From Chamaelirium japonicum (lineage: Eukaryota > Streptophyta > Magnoliopsida > Liliales > Melanthiaceae), in NCBI GenBank assembly GCA_947650365.1, contig OX393550.1:120530374-120594373 (forward strand): 64,000 nucleotides of DNA, in the 5' to 3' direction. The stretch's first letter is position 1. Every line of letters begins with the position of its first letter. The position numbers and the translations under genes are program-made. Below, one piece after another: positions 1 through 10,400 of the stretch. The notes under the pieces were generated by a model that saw only the letters and a program-made list of their open reading frames with translations, ran no database searches and had not been told where the DNA came from.

Positions 1-2066
1 TGATGAATATTGCCAAGTGTACTACCTACCTTTTGGTGGGGTTGTACCTTAAAACAGTAGCTTATATCTGAAACTATCTCTCATCTAGATCAATGCCTCA
101 GACCTATAGAGAGCTATGGTCTAAGCGAAAGCTGACACTATAGTGTCTCGAGATATAGGATTGTCCTGGACTTGTGCAAAAGGACAAGAGGGATGAGATG
201 GAGATGTAGTTCCAGGTATATCTGTTTGTAGGTTATCCTTAGGAGGCATAAGGTGGACTGTTTTATGATCTTGAGGTTTGGAAGGTAATCGTTTCTACGA
301 ACACCATCTACCTAGACCAAGATTATATTATAGACCATAAGTTTATCAGTAAGGTAGTTCTGGGTAAACTACTGGGTACTGGTAGAGAGTGCGCATCTGA
401 AAACGTAGTGGGAGTAGATGATACAAGAAACTAGTACACCAGGTACTGTAAAAACGATTCATTTTTGTACCGCCACCACTTCGTCATTATGGGACCATCA
501 GAGCTCCTGAAAGATACTATGGAGAAACTTCGATAGTTAATCCAGAGTTTCAGGAGGATGATCCTTAGAGCTACGAAGAAGTAGTGGGAGCTTCCTTTGT
601 ACCACCACCACCTCGTCGTTGTGGGACCATCAGAGCTCCTGAAAAATACTATAGAGAAACTTCGATAGTTAATCCAGAGTTTCAGGAGGATGATCCTTAG
701 AGCTACGAAGAAGTAGTGGGAGCTTACGACAGCTCTGACTGACAAAAGACCATAGAGGCAAATTTGCATCAATGTCCCTTGGAACAGTCTTGACACTTAT
801 AGCACTATCACCCTTCAGGGTATAGGAGGTGTATAAAAAGAGCACCCGTTTAAGACTTAAGTCGCTAGATTAGATACCAAAGGAGAAGGGATTGACTATG
901 TCAAAACCATCTCAGTACTGGTAGCTATGCCTAAGTCTATTTCGGATCCTCTTAAATCCATCACAACCCATTATAGTTGGGAGATCTGGTTGATGGATGT
1001 CAAGACAGTTATTCCCTAACGGGAATTTGGAAAGGACATATGGATGATGTAGCCCCAGGGTTTGTGTCAGTAGGTCAAGAAGATATGGAATGCAAGTTGC
1101 AAAGGTCCATTTATGGACTGATGCAAGCTTCCAGGTTGGAATATCTATTTTGATCAAGGGAATCCGCTCACACGGATTTGATCAAAATGAGGATAAACCA
1201 AGTTGGTACAAGAAAGGTGAAATAGCTACAATGGTGTATTTAGTACTTTACATTAACAATATTCTACTGATTGAAAATGACGTAAGAATATTGTTTACGG
1301 TAAAGGTTTGTAGTCATCATAATTCGATGTGAAAGACCCTAGTGAGGCGAGTTATGCTCTGGGAATCAAGGTAACTCGAGATAACCAGAGCAAGGTTCTC
1401 TTGCTGTCACAGGCTACGCATGAAGATAAGATTCTAGCCAGATTCGTTTTACGAGGCTAGATATCTATTACGCAGCAGGATTCATGGGTCGGTTTCAGTC
1501 GAACCCGGGTCCAGATCACTGGACTAAAGTGAAGGGTATACTCAGAAATCCTCATTAAGTAAGGATTGTGAGTTAGCTTGCACTTCACAGGTCCTGATAT
1601 CGATTGGACACACAGGATCTGACTTTGGTGTCAGATGTGTGGTCTAGAGAATCAATTTCAGAGATTATTTTTATCTTGGGATTAGAAGCGGTAGTTGGTA
1701 GAGTGTGAAGCAATTGCATCACAGACTCTACCACAGTGGCTTAGCACGTTGTTGCGTGCGAGGTAGTATATCAGGTGGTAAGGCTTAGGAAGTTCTTAGA
1801 GAACTTGGGACGTGTACCAGAAGCTCAGTTATCTGTTGTTGCAACAGAAGAGCAGTAAGCAAGGTCCAAGGAGACTAGGCACCGCCGTGAGGGGAAACCC
1901 ATCAAGTACAAACTCCACTTGATCTGACAGTTATAGGAAGAAATGCAAGTAGCGGTACTGAGGTGGAATCTACAGACAATGTTGCCAATTCCTTTAAGGA
2001 ATCTTGCAAAGGCTTTTGGGCAGCATGTAGAAGCTACAGAGCTTAACACCGTTATTCCTCGTTAGA
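1..2066 (+). pseudogene. pol: copia pol remnant (integrase C-term, RT, RNase H)
   Basis: Short stretches in several frames match copia pol. At about 100-420 is the integrase C-terminal/linker region. A linker of the kind that precedes RT in copia (proline-arginine-rich, with the 'RAPEKYY' type motif) lies at 468-731 and is present twice. RT-type wording runs from about 730 to 1450, including NGNLE near 1018 and NNILLIEND (the region of the RT catalytic motif) near 1255. An RNase H/C-terminal region runs from about 1460 to 2045 and ends with the FGQHVEA-type tail usual just before the copia polypurine tract. It cannot encode a functional polyprotein. Breaks are numerous and spread over the whole length. 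Confidence 0.85.
468..731 (+). repeat. 132-bp tandem duplication in copia pol linker
   Basis: Two adjacent copies, offset by 132 bases (the same GTACC context at 467 and 599), cover the proline-rich segment before RT. The period is a multiple of three (44 codons). The copies differ at only a few positions, whereas the surrounding pol is badly decayed, so the duplication may be younger than much of the decay. Confidence 0.85.
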
Positions 2067-2070
2067 CCTA

Positions 2071-2079
2071 GTGGGAGAT
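2071..2079 (+). other. copia polypurine tract
   Basis: The purine run GTGGGAGA immediately precedes the TGTTAGA start of the LTR. This is the usual plus-strand priming site of plant copia elements. Confidence 0.8.
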
Positions 2080-3620
2080 TGTTAGAATTGGTGAGGTCTA
2101 CAGCTCGTAAAAACCTATAGTTTAGCTATGTATGGTTGATAGTATAAGATTGCATCTAGGTACGTACCTTAGTACGTGTTCTGATTACAGAACAGAGAGC
2201 TATGGCTACATGGTAATACTCTTGAGTGGGAGACTCAAGGGACTGGTCCTATGTAACCTAAATACGTTCGCAGCTCTGATTAGGGTTGGTCGCCCTATCA
2301 GGTTAAGCTGTTGGGATGACAGAGCGTGGGTGTCTCCACCACGGTCATTACCAGACATAGTTTCTGTGGCCGAACGGAACCAACACGGTGCACAGATAGG
2401 TGAGCAGACACCGGTGCGCTAAACCGTGTTTCTGCTTAGGGTAAAATGGTCCTAAACCCTAAGGAACCATGTCTGATGGACTAACCAGTTGTGTGGTGCT
2501 TTGGCGCACCAATGTGTGAGGATCCGGATGCAGTGATCCAAAACCACGGTGTACTGGGTTACCCGGCTGGCGTTGCATCAGCGTGTCACTCCTGCAGGCT
2601 ATCCACACCCCTAACAGGAGGTGCGTTCCTTGGTCTGACCTACGTCGTATTAAACCCTGGCCAGGTGGTCATCAGTTGGACTGGTGACGGATCCGGTTGC
2701 TTGGAAGAGTAATCGGAGGTACGATGTATGTGGTCAACCTGGAAGGAACCGAGTCAGATGAGCACTCGAGTCTGACAGTATTCTCCACCGCTCGAGTTGC
2801 GTTATGGCACCAGGTGGAGGGACAACGGGTTTACCATACTAAGCGGAGAGCAAGGGTATGAGGGAGAACATAGTAAGTCCGGGGGAATTGGAGTGCAGCC
2901 TGCGTCGCACTCTGGGTGGCTACGCAGGTTAACTCGGACTCAGAGGATCGATGGTATACTCGGGTAGTGTGTCGATCGAGTCTAAGTTGGAAGCCATGAA
3001 CCCTGGTCCCTGAAGGTTGCACCTTATCGACATTATGTACGGTTCTTATACCATCTCCTCGAAACACATAACGTAGTTAGAGGAAGTAAGAAGTCCAAGC
3101 ATACGCTCCGTGAGTGCTTTGCACTAGTGAATGGTAGATGCGTAGCTACGCGTGTGCACTAAGGGGAAACCCTAGGTTAGTGCAGAGACGCATGTAGCAA
3201 TTCCTTGTCATAAGTGGACTTTGCCACATTGGTGCGATGCACCGGGACATGTTGCGAGTTGACTAGTTGACTTCACTAGAGGCATCCTATGGGAACCTTA
3301 GAGAATAGTGAAATCACTGGTGCACTTCACTTATGTGTGCCTTGCAAAGTCTCGTACACAAGGAACGGCCAACTAGTGACATAAGGGCGTTTTGATCATA
3401 CCATGCGTCACTATGTACTAGGGGGGCCGGCCCTTAGTGTTGAGAGACTGGTCAAGGCCGGCCCTATTAGTTTCAGGAGGTTGGTGCCTCCGATGAAAGG
3501 GCCGGTCATGAGGCGCAGAAAACGGGCTGGTTTTGACCATTTTCGAAAACAAGGAAAAGATAGAGATAAAAGAAGAGATATATAGGGAGAGGTTTGAATC
3601 AGTCAATCCTATCCGCTAGG

Positions 3621-3638
3621 CTTATCCGTAAGGATAAG
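3621..3638 (+). promoter_or_regulatory. perfect hairpin just upstream of the LTR TATA box
   Basis: CTTATCC and GGATAAG form a perfect 7-bp stem with a 4-base loop (CTTATCCGTAAGGATAAG), ending nine bases before the TATA box. It may be a protein-binding palindrome in U3; the role is inferred only from position. Confidence 0.4.
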
Positions 3639-3646
3639 ACCGACCC

Positions 3647-3654
3647 TATATAAG
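3647..3654 (+). promoter_or_regulatory. TATA box of copia LTR
   Basis: TATATAAG follows a GC-rich U3 and precedes a CT-rich leader. Transcription would be expected to start about 30 bases downstream, near 3680. Confidence 0.6.
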
Positions 3655-4908
3655 GCATAGGGAGAGAGGGGGGGACGAAATTATTTGAGCCAAGCAAGCC
3701 CTAGGGCCGGCCCAAGCCATGGGGAAGCCCTAGCCACCCCCTCTCCTCTCTTCGCATCTTCTCTCTCGTCTCTCTCTCCCTCGCTTGCGCCATTGGATGG
3801 CGACTCGTCTTCCTCGCATGGTATTTCGTAGAAGGAGAAGGCTCGTCGTATAGAGGCACTCAGAGATCCATCGACGAGGTTCCGTGCATCGTGTGAGATC
3901 GGGTGAACTAGAAGGCGTCTCCCGCAACCTTTTGCTGTCCAGAATCTGCACAGCAAATCAGCGTTGTTTCTGTGATTCCGGGAGCTACATAAGTCCAAAC
4001 GACATCAAACTTGTTGCAAAAGTTGCGTCTCCAAGTTGGCTACCTGTAGTCCAAATTTCAGCCCAATCGGAGTTCGGAGAAGAAAGTTATGGTCGTCGCA
4101 CCGAAGCAATATCGAGCAGATCCGAGCTCGTCTCCATCGACAAAGAAGAAATTTGTCGCGGTGAAAGAATCCGCACGCAGGTATGATCTCTAACAAGTAG
4201 ATCAAACATAATTAGAACATGCATGCATGCTAGATTGTTCTTTCACGTTAGATCGTCGTTAGGGGTTCGTGTAGATGCCATGCTAGATTCATACACGCAC
4301 GTGTAGATCGTTTCGATGAAAAATTTGATATGTAACGCACACCGCTCACGGTCCTCGGACCTATCACTTTGCTTCCGCTGTGGGCCTCTGCCATGGATTT
4401 ATTTGCAACATGATTTGCTACACCACACCCCATCCTCAGATCTGCACACTCTCGGCCCCGATCCAGCCTCCACTCAAGCCGCAGCCCGTCCCCGATCAAG
4501 CCCCTCCACTCAAGCATATGGTGTTCGGTTTCAGATTTTTTTTTTCTTTTGGTGATCAAATATATGAATGGTTCATTTTTTTATGAGTGAGGAGGTGGCT
4601 GGGTGAATGAGTGTGATCTTTCCTGTCCATCGCCGTCACAGTAAGGAGGGAGATCTCCAGTCCGGCAGCCATGACCGCTGTAAAAAGGGAGTGCGTTGAT
4701 CTTCCTCCCTTCGAACCCATCTCAGCATTTTACTTTTTCTTTCTGTATCCATTACCCATTTATTTTGGGGTTTGTAAATAGTTCGAGGCATTAACGACTC
4801 AAGAGTTGGATCAGCGGATTCCCCTATTCAATCTCCCTTCCAAGATTCTATGTCATGTTCATGTTCAGCTGCAGGTGAACTGCTCTCTTCTCTTAGTTCT
4901 CTGTTTTG

Positions 4909-4965
4909 TTGATGGGTTAAAACTAAAGGGTTGATGGGTTTAACCTAAGCATTGATGGGTTTGCT
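4909..4965 (+). repeat. short tandem repeat, 3 copies of about 21 bp
   Basis: TTGATGGGTT recurs at 4909, 4931 and 4952, a spacing of 21-22 bases, with diverged sequence between copies. Confidence 0.6.
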
Positions 4966-5025
4966 CTCTGTTTCAACAGGAAGTAGGGGAGTTGACATGG
5001 AGAATGATGTGGAGGTTTGCTCAAG

Positions 5026-5340
5026 CTTGAAATTTTTTTTCCTGTAGTAAGAATTCTGGTTTTAAATTGGGTAAGGAAAGGTGATTTCGGCTTGATTCAA
5101 CACAGATAAGAAATTTCGCGAGAGAAGGTGAACGCGAACGGCTGCAGCTACACGCCTCGAACATTGTATTGCACTCGATTCTCCGGCAGCCACCCTCCAC
5201 CTCAATAGGTAAACCCTTTTAAACTGCGAATTGATCAAGTAGAGATCAAAAGAAAAAAAGAAAGAGAATTGTGTAACTTGAATTTTTTTTTCCCTGTAGA
5301 AAGTATTATGGGTTTGAATTGGGTAAAAGAGAATTTTGGG

Positions 5341-5345
<5 letters not shown>
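5026..5345 (+). repeat. diverged direct duplication, about 65 bp x 2
   Basis: A segment with a T-run, CCTGTAG, an A/T-rich middle and AATTGGGTAA occurs at about 5030-5080 and again at about 5280-5330. The copies are 250 bases apart and differ at several positions. Confidence 0.55.

Positions 5346-5376
<31 letters not shown>
5341..5376 (+). repeat. (CT)11(GT)7 microsatellite
   Basis: This is a pure compound dinucleotide repeat: CT from 5341 to 5362, then GT to 5376. A TGTTCC hexamer repeat (three copies) follows at about 5399-5420. Confidence 0.95.
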
Positions 5377-6000
5377 ATTTGAATGATGGGTTGGGCTTGT
5401 TCCTGTTCCTGTTCCTGTTCTTTTTCAAGGAATCGGTGAATCGCACTCAGCCTCGACCAGCAGGCGCTGCCATCATTGCCGCTCCCCTTCTGGATCGTTT
5501 TCCTTTTTTTTTTAGAAGCTATTTTCTATCTTTTTGAAAGGTTTTTTTTTTATCCCTCTCTTTGCAGCGAATCAATTGGGTAGAAAATTTGATGGGTGCT
5601 GTAACATCAGAATGAAGAGGAAGAGAGAGATCTCAATAGGAAGAGAAGTGTAGAGCGAAGCAGAGAAGAGATATGAACACGCAGGCACCCAGCGAGCTGT
5701 AAATCTCACTCAACCCCGACGCCGACCTTAAGCCACTCGCCCTCTGCAGATCGAGGTCTTTCGCAGAACTGCAGGTCGGAATCGTCTTCCTTTTTCTATT
5801 CCTTTTTCTATTTTATTCTTCTTCTCCCTCTCTGTTTGCTGACTTCGGGATAATAGACGGAGAGAGTGAGTCCATTAGAGGGTGAGGGAGTGGCAGTTTT
5901 TTTTTTTCCAGTTGCCTGGTTACAGAGAGAAAAGAGCAGGGGGGAAAGAGGGGGAGAGTGAGTTGGGTAGGCAGGGAAAGGCGAGTTTTTTCTATATTAT

Positions 6001-6073
6001 TTTTATTTTGTTGCCTGGAAACAGAAATTTTGGGGCTAATACCATCAATTTTTTTTATTTTGTTGCCTGGAAA
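6001..6073 (-). repeat. duplicated splice-acceptor-like segment
   Basis: TTTTATTTTGTTGCCTGGAA occurs at 6001 and again at 6053 (offset 52). Read on the minus strand each copy gives a pyrimidine-rich TTTCCAG, which resembles a 3' splice site. Both lie downstream of the kinesin exons on that strand. No kinesin-like reading follows either copy. Confidence 0.5.
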
Positions 6074-6293
6074 AGAAAGACACCAATATCTAAACACAGT
6101 CGATGCAAAATATGCTGAAAATGTAAGCTAAGACGCATTCGCTATTGAGGGAATGTTTCATGACCATTAAGAATTATGTTTGTAGCTATCAATTGATCCA
6201 TGAAAAGTTAACATATTCCAGTTCACCTAATATGTTATGTCCATCCTTGGATAATCCAAATGGATTCAAACGAAATATACATGGAATTGATAC

Positions 6294-6697
6294 CTTAACT
6301 AAAATTTGAGTGACATCCTCAACCATGGTAAGATACTCCTCAGTCAGATTCTCCACATGAAAACCATTCCTAGAATCATCACTTATCTGCCAAGATAGGA
6401 AGTTAACCCGATTTTACCAAATTCCTTACTAATAATTGGAACCTCCAATGTAGCAAGTATAAATAGACTTTTGCACGGAATGAAAACTGATCTACCTGAA
6501 GGTTTCTCTGAGTTGGATCAAGCAAGTCATTTATCTGGTTATTATATATCTGCAGAGGGAAAAGAAAAAAAAAAGGTGATTACCACTGCATACATAAGAT
6601 GCAAAAGAACTTCTTTGTTTGAAAAGAAATAGGTCAGCTCAAGAAAAGAACAATGACATTGATAGTGAACCTGTTTTTCTCTTGAACTTTCTTGGTT
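6294..6697 (-). pseudogene. kinesin-12 motor-domain fragment, three exons
   Basis: Three exons in motor-domain order read on the minus strand. 6697-6638 is 20 codons ending YQCHCSFLE. 6549-6496 is 18 codons, IYNNQINDLLDP then TQRNLQ. 6386-6294 is 31 codons including GFHVENLTEEYL and VEDVTQILVK. Together they match the plant kinesin-12 (phragmoplast kinesin) stretch from the end of the central motor strand through the LLDP region to just before the switch I segment. Introns are 88 and 109 bp, phase 0, with CAG acceptors. The second intron has a proper GT donor; the first begins CT instead of GT, so splicing there is probably impaired. The P-loop exon (GQTGSGKT) upstream and the NRxxGATSxN/SSRSH exons downstream are absent, so this is a truncated genomic copy rather than a processed pseudogene. 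No stop lies within any of the three exons. Identification rests on remembered family motifs. Confidence 0.8.
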
Positions 6698-7208
6698 CTG
6701 AACAAGCAGCAGCAGCAAAGAAAGTAATTGTAAGTTAAGTAGGATACTAGAGCGAAGAAGAAATTATCCAAATTGAAATCTGCAATAGTCTGACTTTATT
6801 CAATGCAGTCATTATCGTCTCTAGGTCATTATCTCTGTCTAGCTTTGATTCTCCGGTGTTTCCATGCCTAAGAATATTTGTTATCTTCATTGTTAAATAT
6901 ATTACTGATGGTGTGAACGAGCCTCATCGAGTGCGTTGAGCCTGGTGCATGTTGTAGGTAGGTTGAGAGCCTGAAAAGCCTGTTATCTAATGAGCTTGGC
7001 ATGGTTGAGGGGACTAGCAGTCTCCAGTTGTGTTGCTGATTTTTTTAAGGAAATTATAGATAGGAATTCATGAATCATAGAAGTCATTTTCTTTAATGAA
7101 CTCTATTTTTATATGTCTAAAACCTTATCATGGAAGAAAATAAAATATTAGCATTTTTGGGTGAACTTACTGTTCTATATCTTTGCTGAGTGAAAGGATG
7201 GTTTTTGG

Positions 7209-7457
7209 ATGATGGGCTTGCTTGATTTGCAGAGTACAAGTGGTGAGCTCAAATTGCAGCACATGGCCTCCCCAATCTTCAAGCCATTAGAGCTCAAACC
7301 CCATACAGTAGGAGCACAACTTTGGTTACCCCAAGGGAATCACTATAGAGTAGGACCATCTATTAGGAAATCACTTCTTTGGAGGCATCAACACGATCAA
7401 ATCCCTCGCGGCGAGAAAAAAAGATGGACAATTAACAAAGTTCTTGCAGAATATTAA
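7209..7457 (+). CDS. small uncharacterised ORF, 82 aa
   Basis: This is an open frame of 82 codons from an ATG in AT-rich DNA, ending about 100 bases before the satellite. A pyrimidine-rich stretch followed by TTGCAG near its start resembles a splice acceptor, so it could be an exon of something larger. The product is basic, has no membrane segment, signal peptide or motif that I recognise, and could be a chance ORF. Confidence 0.15.
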   Translation: MMGLLDLQSTSGELKLQHMASPIFKPLELKPHTVGAQLWLPQGNHYRVGPSIRKSLLWRHQHDQIPRGEKKRWTINKVLAEY

Positions 7458-10400
7458 GGGTACTATATATGAAGATGATTGGGACCATGTAAAATACGTT
7501 TTGAATATGTCGGGTATTGGATTTGTTAGAGTTCAAATTCACTTGATTCTTTGATCTTTCATTCGTACAATCCATTCTAATTCATTCGTACGATCCATTC
7601 TAATTCATTCGCACAATCCATTCTAATTCATTCATATGATCCATTCTAATTCATTCGTATGATCCATTCTAATTCATTCGCACGATCCATTCTAATTCAT
7701 TCGTACGATCCATTCTAATTCATTCGCACGAATATATCCATTCTAATTCATTCGTACGATCCATTCTAATTCATTCGTACGATCCATTCTAATTCATTCG
7801 TACGATCAATTCTAATTCATTAGCACGTGGATCAGACGAATGAAATATAATGGGTCGTACAAAGGAATTAGAATGGATCGTACGAATGAATTAGAATGAA
7901 TCGTGCGAATGAATTAGAATGGATCCGTATGAATGAAATTGAATGGATCGTATGAATTAGAATGGATCGTACGCGTACGAATGAATTAGAATGGATACAT
8001 TCGTGCGAATGAATTAAAAGGGATCGTAGAATGGATCGTATGAATGAATTAGATTGGATCGTATGAATGAATTAGAATGGATCGTATGAATGAATTAGAA
8101 TAGATTGTACGAAGGAATTAGAATGGATCGTACGAAGGAATTAGAATGGATACATTCGTGCGAATGAATTAGAATGGATCGTACGAATGAGTAAGAATGG
8201 ATCGTACGAATGAAATAGAGTGGATTGTACGAATGAATTAGAATGGATCGTACGAATGAATTGGAATGGATACATTCGTGCGAATGAATTAGAATGGATC
8301 GTATGAATGAATTAGAATAGTTCGTGCGAATGAATTAGAATGGATCGTGTGAATGAATTAGAATGGATTGTACCAATGAATTAGAATGGATTGTACGAAT
8401 GAATTCGAATGGATCGTGCGAATGAATTAGAATGGATCGTACGAATGAATTAGAATGGATACATTCGTGCGAATGAATTAGAATGGATCGTACGAATGAA
8501 TTAGAATGGATCGTAATAATGGATCGTACGAATAAAATAGAATGGAATTAGAATGGATCATGCAAATGAATTAGAATGGATCGTATGAATGAATTAGATT
8601 GGATCGTATGAATGAATTAGAATGGATCGTACGAATGAATTAGAATGGATCGTGCGAATGAATTAGAATGGATCGTATGAATGAATTAGATTGGATCGTA
8701 TTAGTGAATTAGAATGGATCGTACGAATGAATTAGAATGGATCGTATGAATGAATTAGAATGGATCGTGGGAATGAATTAGAATGGATCGTACGAATGAA
8801 TTAGAATGGATCGTACGAAGGAATTAGAATGGATCGTACGAATGAATTAGAATGGATCGTACGAATGAATTAGAATGGATACATTCATGCAAAAGAATTA
8901 GAATGGATTGTATGAATGAATTAGAATGAATCGAATGAATGAATTTGAATGGATCGTGCGAATGAATTAGATCGGATCGTATGAATGAATTAGAATGGAT
9001 CGTATGAATGAATTAGAATAGATTGTGCAAATAAATTAGAATGGATCGTACGAACGAATTAGAATTGATCGTACGAATGAATTAGAATAGATTGTGCGAA
9101 TGAATTAGAATGGATCGTACGAATAAATTAGAATGGATCGTACAAATGAATTAGGAAGGATCGTGCGAATGAATTAGAATAGATCGTGCGAATGAATTAG
9201 AATGGATCGTATGAATGAATTAGAATGGATCGTGCGAATGAATTAGAATGGATCGTATGAATGAAATAGAATGGATCGTATGAATTAGAATGGATCGTAC
9301 GAAGGAATTAGAATGGATCGTATGAATGAATTAGATTGGATCGTATTAATGAATTAGAATGGATCATACGAATGAATTAGAATGGATCGTACGTATGAGT
9401 AAGGATGGATCGTATTAATGAATTAGAATTGATCGTGCGCACGATCCATTCTAATTCATTCGTACAATCCATTCTAATTCATTCGCACGATCCATTCGAA
9501 TTCACTCATACGATCCATTCTAATTCATTCATACGATCCATTCTAATTCATTCGCACGATCCATTCTAATTCATTCATACAATCGATCCAATCTAATTCA
9601 TTCATACGATCCATTTTAATGGATCGTACGAATGAATTAGAATGGATCGTATGAATGAATTCGAATGGATCGTACAAAGGAATTAGAATGGATCGTACGA
9701 AGGAATTAGAATGGATCGTATGAATGAATTAGAATGGATCGTGCGAATGAATTAGAATGGATCGTATGAATGAAATAGAATGGATCGTATGAATTAGAAT
9801 GGATCGTACGGATCCATTCTAATTCATTCGCATGATCAATTCTAATTCATTCATACAATCCATTCTAATTCTTTCACACGATCCATTCTAATTCATTCGT
9901 ACGATCCATTCTAATTCATTCACACGAATGTATCCATCCTTTGTACGATCCATTCTAATTCATTTATACGATCAATTCTAATTCATTCGTACGATCCATT
10001 CTAATTCATTCGCACGATCCATCCTAATTCATTCATACGATCCAATCTAATTCATTCGTACTATCTATTCTAATTCATTCGTACGATCCATTCTAATTCC
10101 TTCGTACGAATGTATGGATTGTACGAATGAATTAGAATGAATCGTACGAATGAAATAGAATGGATTGTATGAAGGAATTAGAATAGATCATATGAATGAA
10201 TTAGAATGGATCGTACGAATGAATTTGATTGGATCGTATGAATTAGAATGGATACATTCGTGCGAATGAATTAGAACGGATCATACGAATGAATTAGAAT
10301 AGATCGTACGAATGAATTAGAATGGATCGTACGAATGAATTAGAATAGATTGAGCGAATGAATTAGAATGGATCGTATGAATGAATTAGATTACGATCCA

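Larger units (their letters stand above)
1..4195 (+). mobile_element. Ty1/copia LTR retrotransposon, 3' part, decayed
   Basis: The order integrase, reverse transcriptase, RNase H, polypurine tract, LTR is diagnostic of Ty1/copia. The window opens inside the integrase C-terminal region, so the 5' LTR, gag and protease lie off the left edge. The pol part ends near 2066. A polypurine tract (GTGGGAGA) abuts an LTR that starts TGTTAGA at 2080 and ends TCTAACA at 4195. The element is clearly broken, with many breaks (well over ten), so it is an old fossil. The lineage is tentative: the long LTR and RT/RNase H wording recall the Tork/Angela group. With no 5' LTR in the window its age cannot be dated by LTR comparison. 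Confidence 0.9.
2080..4195 (+). repeat. copia 3' LTR, 2116 bp
   Basis: The boundaries are set by the inverted ends TGTTAGA (2080) and TCTAACA (4195), by the polypurine tract on the left, and by loss of similarity to LTR-type sequence on the right. A TATA box (TATATAAG) at 3647-3654 marks the U3/R transition. Downstream is a pyrimidine-rich leader of the type seen in transcribed LTR R/U5 regions. The U3 part has repeated GGCCGGCC motifs near 3425, 3458 and 3705. The target duplication cannot be confirmed because the 5' end is outside the window; AGTAG at 4196-4200 would be its right copy. Confidence 0.8.
4196..7558. other. AT-rich non-coding segment with host gene fragment
   Basis: These 3.4 kb lie between the copia LTR and the satellite. 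Poly-T/pyrimidine runs are frequent and no long ORF is convincing. Visible items are a triple TTGATGGGTT repeat (4909, 4931, 4952), a diverged duplication (about 5026-5095 and 5275-5345), a CT/GT microsatellite, a duplicated GTTGCCTGGAAA segment (6001-6073) and kinesin-12 exons (6294-6697). No terminal inverted repeats or target duplications were found at its edges, so I cannot say whether it is native intergenic DNA or a transposon carrying a captured gene piece. Nothing recognisable lies in 6700-7200. Confidence 0.6.

Noticed and set aside
3681-3998. Minus-strand ORFs in the copia LTR
   Set aside because: They lie opposite the LTR leader, are low-complexity (arginine/glutamate-rich) and match nothing recognised.
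4196-7558. Helitron or Pack-MULE carrying the kinesin piece
   Set aside because: No terminal inverted repeat, target duplication or convincing CTRR hairpin end was found, so it is kept only as a possibility.
7525-7560. TGTTAGAG near 7525 as the start of another copia LTR
   Set aside because: Only about eight bases match the LTR start at 2080 and the following sequence differs.
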